Below are positions 1 through 5,845 of a stretch of 9,270 nt of DNA, piece after piece. Both the position numbers and the translations under genes were made by a program. This DNA is from SAR202 cluster bacterium (lineage in GTDB: Bacteria; Chloroflexota; Dehalococcoidia; Lucifugimonadales; UBA826): assembly GCA_009392675.1 (NCBI GenBank), contig VFFY01000166.1, positions 1 through 9,270 of the forward strand, written 5' to 3'. The number at the start of each line of letters is the position of its first letter. The stretch's first letter is position 1. A model generated the notes under the pieces. The model did no database searches and had not been told where the DNA came from. It saw nothing but the letters and a program-made list of their open reading frames with translations.

Positions 1-9
1 AAAACATAA

Positions 10-85
10 TGGTGAGCCGGGTGGGATTCGAACCCACGACACTCGGATTAAAAGTCCGATGCTCTGCCAACTGAGCTACCGGCCC
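10..85 (-). tRNA. tRNA-Lys (anticodon TTT)
   Basis: Decodes AAA/AAG lysine codons. Read on the minus strand, the 73-base body runs from 85 down to 13 and folds as a full cloverleaf. The acceptor stem GGGCCGG pairs with CCGGCTC (one G-U), the D arm is GCTC/GAGC, the anticodon stem TCGGA/TCCGA closes the 7-base loop CTTTTAA with anticodon TTT, and the T stem GTGGG/CCCAC closes the loop TTCGAAT. The discriminator is A, and the 3' CCA is encoded in the DNA (positions 12 to 10). It lies downstream of lepB on the same strand, with a candidate promoter between them. The TTT identity follows directly from the loop. Confidence 0.97.
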
Positions 86-106
86 ATTTTTGTTTCACTA
101 AACATC

Positions 107-124
107 AATTCTATATATAGAATT
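107..124. repeat. Perfect 18-base AT-rich palindrome
   Basis: AATTCTATATATAGAATT reads identically on both strands. It lies 21 bases upstream of the tRNA-Lys 5' end and overlaps the candidate -10 element. It could be a binding site for a dimeric regulator or a chance product of AT-rich DNA. As RNA it would form only about 7 weak A-U-rich pairs with no U-run after it on the minus strand, so it is a poor terminator for lepB. Confidence 0.6.
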
Positions 125-136
125 TCTCGTCTTCAA
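108..136 (-). promoter_or_regulatory. Candidate sigma70-type promoter for tRNA-Lys
   Basis: On the minus strand a TTGAAG hexamer (131-136, 4 of 6 to the -35 consensus) is followed after exactly 17 bases by TAGAAT (108-113, 5 of 6 to the -10 consensus). The expected start near 101 gives a short leader of about 15 bases before the mature tRNA 5' end at 85. It sits just outside the lepB stop, so the tRNA need not depend on lepB read-through. Support is motif and spacing only. Confidence 0.45.
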
Positions 137-146
137 GAAAAATTTG

Positions 147-767
147 TTATTTATCGTAGGTTTCTTGTGTGATAGGTGATAAAGAACACACTGAGGATGG
201 GTATCGCCCGAGATATTTTCCTATTATGTGTTCGCCCGAAACCGTTCCCCAAGCTCTAGAGTCATTACTTGCTCTTCTATTATCACCCAGGACGAAATAT
301 TCTCCGATTCCTACAACATTTGGACCCCAATTAGAACTATCGTTTAACGAGGGATCGAGATATGGTTCCTTCAATAAAACACTATTTAAGAAAACCTCAC
401 CATCATTGATATGAATGTTATCTCCTTCCCTAGCTACCACTCTTTTTATGAAATGGCGACTAGGATCTTTAGGATAGGTAAATACTATGACATCGCCTAT
501 ATCTGGATCTCCAAATAAATATCTGTTTTTTAATGTAGTAGTGCTGGTTTCTGAGAAAATGCCAAAGCGCGATTCAGGTACTTTCCAGTAGGCAGCTTTA
601 TTGGCTATAACACAGTCTCCTTGATTGATATTTGGAGTCATGCTGGAGCCTTCTACTTGGTAATTTTGGATTGAAATATACAAAATAGAAAAGACAAACA
701 TAGCCAATATTGATGTTTCAATAATTTCGCGAATTGCCCGTTGAATTTTCCTCTCATAAATGTACAT
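147..767 (-). CDS. lepB: Signal peptidase I
   Basis: Membrane-anchored serine protease (S26 family) that cleaves signal peptides from exported proteins on the outer face of the cytoplasmic membrane. The 206 residues show one N-terminal membrane segment (about 17-33). The catalytic-serine box GSSMTP follows, with the nucleophile at Ser42. Box C/D around HFIKRVVAREGD carries the general-base lysine at Lys108, and the late family motif GDNRRASNDSR is at 161-171. Length and the single membrane anchor match Gram-positive-type and Chloroflexota-type enzymes rather than the two-helix E. coli form. A stretch at 57-87 between box B and the lysine region is longer than in minimal SipS proteins. The ATG at 767 has an AGG (772-774 on the complement) four bases ahead, a short spacing, but the next Met is inside the membrane segment. 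It is divergent from the lipoprotein gene, and tRNA-Lys follows. Confidence 0.95.
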   Translation of the reverse strand: MYIYERKIQRAIREIIETSILAMFVFSILYISIQNYQVEGSSMTPNINQGDCVIANKAAYWKVPESRFGIFSETSTTTLKNRYLFGDPDIGDVIVFTYPKDPSRHFIKRVVAREGDNIHINDGEVFLNSVLLKEPYLDPSLNDSSNWGPNVVGIGEYFVLGDNRRASNDSRAWGTVSGEHIIGKYLGRYPSSVCSLSPITQETYDK

Positions 768-887
768 AGCACCTAATTATATCTTTTAATACAAGAAGCC
801 GGTGACAAAGCAGGTTTTCCAATCCGGATAGTTGTATCCTTTAGAAGGTTAATATTCGCCCTAAATGTACTATTTATAGGTGACCAG
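768..887. promoter_or_regulatory. Divergent intergenic region lepB / SIMPL lipoprotein
   Basis: This 120-base gap must hold the promoters of both divergent genes, but I could not fix convincing -35/-10 pairs for either. Visible elements are the plus-strand ribosome site AGGTGA (878-883), five bases before the ATG at 888, and two small mutually exclusive hairpins: GGATA/TATCC (826-839, loop GTTG) and CCTT/AAGG (838-848). The hairpins share the CC at 838-839. No known riboswitch motif was seen. Confidence 0.4.
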
Positions 888-1742
888 ATGAATAAGCTGA
901 TCGTTTTGGCACTACTGTTAATAATTACGGGCTTGGCTTGCTCCAATAATGACCCAATTACTGACGGGCATGTTGGTGCCACAGAGCCAACGGCCTTGTC
1001 GCCTGTTTATGCTTCCTCGTCCACATTTGCAGATGGAGGAACTGTAAAAGGTGTTGCCAATTCAGATTCTTTAAGTATTGATGGGATACAAGGTGGAATA
1101 AGAGTTTCAGGTACAGGGACAATATCCGTGGAGCCCGATGTTGCAGTGCTCGAGATTGGAGTTGAAGTGTTTGCGCCTAAAGTTAGCATGGCTAGATCTG
1201 AAGCATCTAAATCTATGGATTCAGTAATCTCAACCATAAAAAAACTTGGTGTCGAAGAGAAAGATATCCAGACAACCAGGTTCAACATATACCCTAGATA
1301 TGACTACGAGGAAACGACAATTAACGGTAACCGGATCGGTACCCAAGTGCTTACCGGATACACTGTAAGCAACACCGTAAAAGCTAAGATATTCGAAGTG
1401 GACCAAGTAGGGGAAATAATTGACAGTGCAGCGGATGCTGGTGGTGATTATGTCCGGATTAACGGTGTTGATTTCACTGTTGATGATCCTAATCCTTATA
1501 AGACCACGATTAGAAAGATGGCAGTGGAAGACGCAGTCAACAAAGCTCAAGAATATGCTCTTTTGACCAATGTCGAGCTGGGTCCCATAATCTCATTAGA
1601 TGAGATGGGAGCTGGCTCTATTCAGTCTCCATATGAGGCTGATTATGGTATGCGGATGATGGCTGCTGCACCGACTACCTCCATAAGTAGCGGCCAACTG
1701 GAGGTTAGTCTGAGTGTGAATACCCTGTTTGCGATTAAATGA
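888..1742 (+). CDS. SIMPL-domain (DUF541) lipoprotein
   Basis: Probable surface or periplasm-side lipoprotein of the SIMPL/DUF541 (YggE-like) family. Members are linked to envelope and oxidative stress, but no firm biochemical role is known. The 284 residues open with Met-Asn-Lys, a hydrophobic stretch (4-16) and a lipobox-like TGLAC with Cys18 as the likely lipidated residue; Gly at -3 is permitted but not the commonest choice. A low-complexity Ser/Thr/Gly-rich linker (19-70) follows. The SIMPL domain (about 71-283) starts with the hallmark run RVSGTGTISVEPDVAVLEIGV, carries the family's Gly-Tyr-x-Val turn (TGYTVSNTV), and ends in a VSLSVNTLFAI strand. A strong AGGTGA ribosome site supports the ATG. 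The gene is divergent from lepB and 87 bases ahead of dcd. Family confidence is high; function is open. Confidence 0.88.
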   Translation: MNKLIVLALLLIITGLACSNNDPITDGHVGATEPTALSPVYASSSTFADGGTVKGVANSDSLSIDGIQGGIRVSGTGTISVEPDVAVLEIGVEVFAPKVSMARSEASKSMDSVISTIKKLGVEEKDIQTTRFNIYPRYDYEETTINGNRIGTQVLTGYTVSNTVKAKIFEVDQVGEIIDSAADAGGDYVRINGVDFTVDDPNPYKTTIRKMAVEDAVNKAQEYALLTNVELGPIISLDEMGAGSIQSPYEADYGMRMMAAAPTTSISSGQLEVSLSVNTLFAIK

Positions 1743-1829
1743 TACCTGCCGTGACTTTGGATGGAACTTTTTAGAGGTATGTCTTCAAGCTATTGATAGA
1801 ATCAGAATTTAATATTACGGAGACCAACA
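1743..1829 (+). promoter_or_regulatory. Leader region ahead of dcd-rib operon; no FMN riboswitch seen
   Basis: These 87 bases are the likeliest place for the promoter of the dcd-rib genes. Candidate pieces are TTGATA (1793-1798, 5 of 6 to a -35 box but without a -10 at proper spacing) and TAGAAT (1797-1802, 5 of 6 to a -10 box but without a -35). The pair cannot work together, so no promoter is fixed. GGAG at 1819-1822 is the ribosome site for dcd. The conserved blocks of the FMN (RFN) aptamer are absent, and the region is shorter than a typical RFN leader. Confidence 0.3.
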
Positions 1830-2399
1830 ATGGTACTTAGCGACCGAACCATAAGGGAGGAGATTGCTGCTGGCAGGATAGTTGTTGACCCTCTGGGGGA
1901 AAATGCTATTCAACCTGCAAGTATTGACGTACATCTCGACAAAACCTTTCTCGTTTTTCGGAATTCTAGATTGCCTTATATCGATGTTAGGCAGAGCGCT
2001 GAGGAGTTGACAGAAAAATTGGAGATCGAAGGTGATATACCATTTATGCTTCATCCTGGAGAATTTGTACTCGGCAGTACTCTCGAACATATAGAATTGC
2101 CTGACGATCTTGTGTCAAGGGTAGAAGGCAAAAGTTCGCTTGGAAGATTGGGATTATTGATACATTCTACGGCAGGCTATGTAGATCCTGGTTTTAGAGG
2201 GCATCTAACACTTGAGCTGAGTAATGTATCTAATTTGCCGATAACCCTGTATTACGGCATGAAAATAGGCCAATTGTCTTATGTGCGACTAACCACTTCA
2301 GCGGAATTTCCATATGGCTCGCCAGAGTTGGGTAGCAAATATCAAGGGCAATCAGATCCGACTGCAAGCAAAGTGCATCAGGATTTCCAAAGAAGGTGA
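1830..2399 (+). CDS. dcd: dCTP deaminase, probably the bifunctional dUMP-forming type
   Basis: Trimeric cytosolic enzyme of the dUTPase/Dcd fold that deaminates dCTP toward thymidylate precursors. The 189 residues contain the phosphate-binding motif GKSSLGRLGL (100-109), the loop HSTAGYVDPGF (112-122) and the catalytic glutamate in LTLELSN (Glu129). A C-terminal GSKYQGQ arm (168-174) closes over the nucleotide. In known families the TAG loop (Ala115-Gly116) occurs in the bifunctional dCTP deaminase/dUTPase of Mycobacterium tuberculosis, while the monofunctional E. coli enzyme has TAH. I therefore infer that this enzyme makes dUMP directly. The ATG follows GGAG by seven bases. The stop lies three bases before the ribD ATG, and the ribD ribosome site AAGGTGA overlaps the dcd stop, which implies co-transcription and translational coupling. 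Confidence 0.95.
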   Translation: MVLSDRTIREEIAAGRIVVDPLGENAIQPASIDVHLDKTFLVFRNSRLPYIDVRQSAEELTEKLEIEGDIPFMLHPGEFVLGSTLEHIELPDDLVSRVEGKSSLGRLGLLIHSTAGYVDPGFRGHLTLELSNVSNLPITLYYGMKIGQLSYVRLTTSAEFPYGSPELGSKYQGQSDPTASKVHQDFQRR

Positions 2400-2402
2400 T
2401 CC

Positions 2403-3482
2403 ATGTCATATATGGACATCGCGCTAGCTGCTGGTAAAAAGGCCCGAGGCATATCCAACCCTAACCCCCCTGTTGGAGCCGTCCTAGTAAAAAACGAACA
2501 GGTATTATCAGAGGGATTTACGGGACTACCTGGATCTCCACATGCTGAAGTGATGGCGATAACTGCAGCGGGTGATGCTGCAAAAGAGTCTGTTTTATAT
2601 GTTACTTTGGAGCCTTGTTGTCATTTCGGTAGAACTCCTCCTTGTACCAAAGCAATTATCGAATCTGGGATTTCTAAGGTCTACATTGCCATTAAAGACC
2701 CCGATAACAGGGTTTCAGGCAAAGGTATTGATCGATTGCAAAAAGCAGGTATAGAAGTTGTTTTGGGTCTTGGTGAAAAAACGGCTGAGGTTGATTTGGA
2801 GGCCCATATTAAATTGTCTAAAACAGGGACCCCTTTATTAACTGCAAAATTTGCTGCTAGTTTAGATGGCAAGATAGCAACCTCCTCTGGAGACTCAAAG
2901 TGGATAACCAGTGAAGAATCTAGGGCACGAGCCCATTTTATGCGATTTGAGACTGACGCTATTATGGTAGGAGTGAATACTGTTATAGCTGATGACCCTC
3001 GGTTGACGGTTAGGTTGGATGGCAAAAAAATTGAGAGACAACCCTTGAGAATAGTAATTGATTCCTCTGGGCGTATTCCTGAAAAGAGTGCCTTATTTTT
3101 GGAGAAAGGAGCTACTTTCATTGCGTCAACCCAAGGCTTTAAAGTTCCGGATAATCTGCAAAATGTCACAACCAAGTCCTTTCCTAGTAAGGCCGCAAGA
3201 GTGGATCTTACAGCGGTTTTAAAACACTTAGGGAATATTCCTGTTTCCTCAGTATTGGTGGAAGGTGGGTCGGAATTGATGGGATCTTTATTTGACGAAG
3301 GTTTAGTAGATAAGGTGGCGGCTTTTATTTCCCCTAGTATTATTGGAGGAAGATCAAGTTTAAGTGCAGTCGGAGGAAGGGGAGCAAATATAATGGCAGA
3401 AAAATACCGACTGGTTGATGTCTCGAGAGAATTCATTGGGCCAGATGTTTTAATATCAGGATACTGTGAAAAGGGAGATTGA
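2403..3482 (+). CDS. ribD: Bifunctional riboflavin biosynthesis deaminase/reductase RibD
   Basis: Carries out two consecutive cytosolic steps: zinc-dependent deamination of the diaminopyrimidine made by GTP cyclohydrolase II, then NADPH-dependent reduction of its ribosyl chain. The N-terminal deaminase domain (about 1-140) shows NPNPPVGAV (19-27), the zinc/proton-shuttle motif HAE (His47, Glu49) and PCCHFGRTPPC (71-81) with zinc cysteines 72 and 81. The reductase domain (about 143-356) shows AASLDGKIAT, SKWIT, the VGVNTVIADDPRLTVR run (189-204) and the cofactor-loop VEGGSELMGSLF (286-297). At 359 residues it is the usual full-length fusion, with all visible catalytic residues intact. Its stop TGA shares its last base with the ATG of ribE. 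It is the first rib gene of a ribD-ribE-ribBA-ribH operon. Confidence 0.97.
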   Translation: MSYMDIALAAGKKARGISNPNPPVGAVLVKNEQVLSEGFTGLPGSPHAEVMAITAAGDAAKESVLYVTLEPCCHFGRTPPCTKAIIESGISKVYIAIKDPDNRVSGKGIDRLQKAGIEVVLGLGEKTAEVDLEAHIKLSKTGTPLLTAKFAASLDGKIATSSGDSKWITSEESRARAHFMRFETDAIMVGVNTVIADDPRLTVRLDGKKIERQPLRIVIDSSGRIPEKSALFLEKGATFIASTQGFKVPDNLQNVTTKSFPSKAARVDLTAVLKHLGNIPVSSVLVEGGSELMGSLFDEGLVDKVAAFISPSIIGGRSSLSAVGGRGANIMAEKYRLVDVSREFIGPDVLISGYCEKGD

Positions 3483-4081
3483 TGTTTACAGGTCTAGTAG
3501 AAGAACTTGGAGTTATTTCATCTATCAGCCAGACTGATATATGGATAGAATCCTCGATTGTTATGGATGATCTAGGGGTCAAAGACAGTATTTCTGTGAA
3601 TGGTGCTTGTCTTACAGTGGTCAGCGTTGAAGAAAATTTATTTAAAGTCAATGTCGTACCTGAAACTCTTCGTCGTACTGATTTAGGAGACCTTTCAGTA
3701 GGAGACAAGGTTAACTTGGAAAGAGCGGCTCAACTTGGGGGGCGTCTCGGGGGACACATTGTTCAAGGCCATGTGGACGGAACGGCTCAAATAACGGCAT
3801 ACGTTAAAGAGGGAAGTGCATGGCTTATAGATTTTGAAATATCAAAAAATTTATCTAGGTATATAGTTGAGAAAGGGTTTGTTTGCGTGGACGGTGCAAG
3901 TCTTACGGTTGTAAACTGTGATGAAAATACATTTACCATAGCCTTGATACCCTACACTCGAGACAATACAGTTTTGGGATACAAAGGAGTAGGTAACTCT
4001 GTAAATATAGAGACCGACATAATAGGAAAATATATAGAAAAACTCTCAACCGGGAATCAAACCAGTATCGACTTGGATTGA
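3482..4081 (+). CDS. ribE: Riboflavin synthase (alpha subunit)
   Basis: Final step of the pathway: dismutation of two 6,7-dimethyl-8-ribityllumazine molecules to riboflavin plus the pyrimidine substrate. The 199 residues form the typical internal duplication. The first barrel begins with the signature MFTGLVEELG and has VNGACLTVV (39-47, Cys43 at the position of the conserved active-site cysteine). The second barrel has the GHVDGTA turn (96-102), VDGASLTVV (136-144) and the family end ETDIIGKYIEKL (177-188). I chose the ATG at 3482 because family members begin exactly at MFTG. A TTG one codon upstream is possible but unlikely. AAGGGAG (3471-3477) is four bases ahead, and the ATG overlaps the ribD stop by one base, so translation is probably coupled. 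Also called ribC in E. coli nomenclature. Confidence 0.96.
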   Translation: MFTGLVEELGVISSISQTDIWIESSIVMDDLGVKDSISVNGACLTVVSVEENLFKVNVVPETLRRTDLGDLSVGDKVNLERAAQLGGRLGGHIVQGHVDGTAQITAYVKEGSAWLIDFEISKNLSRYIVEKGFVCVDGASLTVVNCDENTFTIALIPYTRDNTVLGYKGVGNSVNIETDIIGKYIEKLSTGNQTSIDLD

Positions 4082-4106
4082 TTTTGTTTGGGAAGGATAC
4101 ATATCC

Positions 4107-5339
4107 ATGCCATTATCCAAGATAGAAGAAGCCATAAACGACATAAAAAACGGCAAAATGGTCATTGTCATTGATGATGAGGATCGTGAGAATGAAGGCG
4201 ATCTAACAATGGCCGCCGAAATGGTAACTCCGGAAGCTATTAACTTCATGGCTACATACGGCAGAGGTTTAATATGTGTGCCAATGCTGGGAGAACACTT
4301 AGATAAATTAAATTTGCCGCCGATGGTCTCCAATAACACCGCAAGTTTAAGTACTGCCTTTACTGTATCTGTGGATTCATTAATAGGAACTACCACTGGA
4401 ATTTCGGCATCGGATAGATCTAATACTATTAGAGCTCTTGTAGATGATGAAACAAAACCAGAAGATTTGGGTCGACCCGGACATATTTTCCCGCTGCGAT
4501 ATGTCGATGGTGGGGTTTTAAAACGGACCGGACAGACTGAAGCCTCTATAGATCTTTGTAGATTGGGTGGGTTAAGAGAAGCTGCTGTGATATGCGAAAT
4601 AATGGCAGATGATGGCCATATGGCAAGGATGCCCCAATTAGAAGAATTTGCCCAACAACACGACATAAAGATTGTCAGTGTAGAGGATTTGATCTCTTAT
4701 CGCCGAAGGCACGAGAGATTAATTGAAAGGGTAGCAGAAGCAAGAGTGCCAACAGAGTATGGGGAATTTACAGCGGTCTCCTATAGTAGTGTGGTAGATG
4801 TGCAGGAGCATGTCGCTTTTGTCAAAGGAGACATTAGTCAAAACGATCCAGTATTAGTGAGAGTTCACAGTGAATGTTTGACTGGTGATGTGTTTGGAAG
4901 TAAGAGGTGTGACTGCGGATACCAAGTTCAATTGGCTCTCGAGGCAATTGAAAAATATGGCAGCGGAGTGCTTCTTTACATGCGGCAGGAAGGTAGAGGC
5001 ATAGGGATTCACAATAAACTGAAAGCCTACGCCCTACAAGACGAGGGGTACGATACCGTGGAGGCTAATGTGATGCTGGGATTTGCACCAGATCCTAGGC
5101 AGTACGGAATAGGTGCCCAAATTTTGGAGGATCTTGGCGTAAAAAAAATGAGGCTTTTGACCAATAATCCCACTAAAAGAGTTGGATTGGAAGGATTTGG
5201 CCTGGAGGTTGTGGAGCGGGTACCGATAATAGCCCCCCCCACCGAGGAAAATGTGAAATATATGGAAACAAAAAGGAAAAGGATGGGACATATTTTGGAT
5301 CCTATCCAGGATGCCTCGGGAGATGGCTCCGGTGATTGA
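4107..5339 (+). CDS. ribBA: Bifunctional DHBP synthase / GTP cyclohydrolase II RibBA
   Basis: Supplies both riboflavin precursors. The N-terminal domain (about 1-203) makes dihydroxybutanone 4-phosphate from ribulose 5-phosphate. It has the acidic metal/substrate loop DDEDRENEGD (23-32), TTGISASDRSNTIRAL and RPGHIFPLR (123-131). The C-terminal domain (about 207-395) opens the GTP imidazole ring. It has zinc cysteines 257, 268 and 270 in SECLTGDVFGSKRCDCG, the catalytic RQEGRGIGIHNKL (293-305), and YGIGAQIL plus TNNPTKR. The cyclohydrolase half looks complete. The synthase half has an anomaly: the near-invariant GHTEA motif, whose His is a metal ligand in structurally studied enzymes, reads GQTEA (Gln143, codon CAG at 4533-4535). 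An eight-C run lies at 5233-5240 near the end of the cyclohydrolase domain. The ribosome site GGAAGGA (4091-4097) precedes the ATG by nine bases. The 3' end overlaps ribH by up to 29 bases. Confidence 0.95.
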   Translation: MPLSKIEEAINDIKNGKMVIVIDDEDRENEGDLTMAAEMVTPEAINFMATYGRGLICVPMLGEHLDKLNLPPMVSNNTASLSTAFTVSVDSLIGTTTGISASDRSNTIRALVDDETKPEDLGRPGHIFPLRYVDGGVLKRTGQTEASIDLCRLGGLREAAVICEIMADDGHMARMPQLEEFAQQHDIKIVSVEDLISYRRRHERLIERVAEARVPTEYGEFTAVSYSSVVDVQEHVAFVKGDISQNDPVLVRVHSECLTGDVFGSKRCDCGYQVQLALEAIEKYGSGVLLYMRQEGRGIGIHNKLKAYALQDEGYDTVEANVMLGFAPDPRQYGIGAQILEDLGVKKMRLLTNNPTKRVGLEGFGLEVVERVPIIAPPTEENVKYMETKRKRMGHILDPIQDASGDGSGD

Positions 5340-5799
5340 GGGTGATTTGGACGGAACTGGTATGCGATTCGGTATTGTCGTCGCCGAGTTTAATGATTTC
5401 ATCACACTAAAATTATTGGATGGTGCCAAATCAACCTTGTTAGAAAACGGGGTATCAGAGAGTGACATAACTATTGCCAAGGTACCCGGATCATTTGAGG
5501 TTCCCGTTGTGGCTGATGGGATGGCATCCTCCGGAAATTATGATGCTGTTATATGCTTAGGAGCCGTAATTAAGGGTGAAACGGATCACTATGAATATGT
5601 TTCACAAGGGGCAACAGAAGGTATTTCCAGAGTGGCCCTAGACAACCAGATTCCTGTAATGTTTGGAGTGTTGACGACCCATAACGTAGAACAAGCCTTG
5701 GATAGGTGTGGCGGTCGTAAGGGAAATGAGGGTGAAAGTTGTGCGATCTCAGCGATCAAAACAGTAAATGTGCTTAACCAGATAAATAATACTGGCTGA
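5311..5799 (+). CDS. ribH: 6,7-dimethyl-8-ribityllumazine synthase
   Basis: Condenses the pyrimidine with dihydroxybutanone phosphate to give lumazine, the substrate of RibE; family members form pentamers or 60-mer capsids. The 162-residue frame shows the substrate loop FNDFITLKLLDGA (27-39), the PGSFEVP turn (59-65), LGAVIKGETDHYEYV with the catalytic-type His93, and the phosphate-side ALDRCGGRKGNEG with Arg132. The start is uncertain. ATG 5311 gives 162 residues, while ATG 5323 (residue 5) better matches family N-termini in length, with AGGATG at 5308-5313 as a possible ribosome site. Both overlap the end of ribBA (29 or 17 bases), so expression is probably translationally coupled to RibBA. 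ATG 5362 would remove the conserved first strand segment and is unlikely. Confidence 0.96.
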   Translation: MPREMAPVIEGDLDGTGMRFGIVVAEFNDFITLKLLDGAKSTLLENGVSESDITIAKVPGSFEVPVVADGMASSGNYDAVICLGAVIKGETDHYEYVSQGATEGISRVALDNQIPVMFGVLTTHNVEQALDRCGGRKGNEGESCAISAIKTVNVLNQINNTG

Positions 5800-5845
5800 A
5801 CTATCCGACAATATTTTCGATGATCTTCTTTGATAGGCCCGTTTA

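Noticed and set aside
776..781. TATAAT on the minus strand just ahead of lepB
   Set aside because: A perfect -10 hexamer, but transcription would start at or next to the ATG, leaving the AGG ribosome site outside the message, and no -35 box lies 16-18 bases upstream.
1742..1780. ATACCT/AGGTAT inverted repeat after the lipoprotein gene as a terminator
   Set aside because: The stem is only six pairs with a 27-base loop and no U-run follows, so it is not a credible intrinsic terminator.
2681..3436. Long open frame of 251 codons on the minus strand, antisense to ribD
   Set aside because: It lies wholly inside ribD, whose motifs are complete. The antisense translation shows no recognisable domain and no ribosome site, so it is a codon-bias shadow.
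3479..3481. TTG as the start of ribE
   Set aside because: The family begins at MFTG, which is the ATG at 3482. The TTG would add only one residue and lies closer to the ribosome site.
4046..4666. 206-codon minus-strand frame opposite ribBA
   Set aside because: No family resemblance, and fully explained by the coding pattern of ribBA on the plus strand.
5800..5845. Possible terminator between ribH and meaB
   Set aside because: No stable stem followed by a T-run is visible in the 46 bases, so read-through is assumed.
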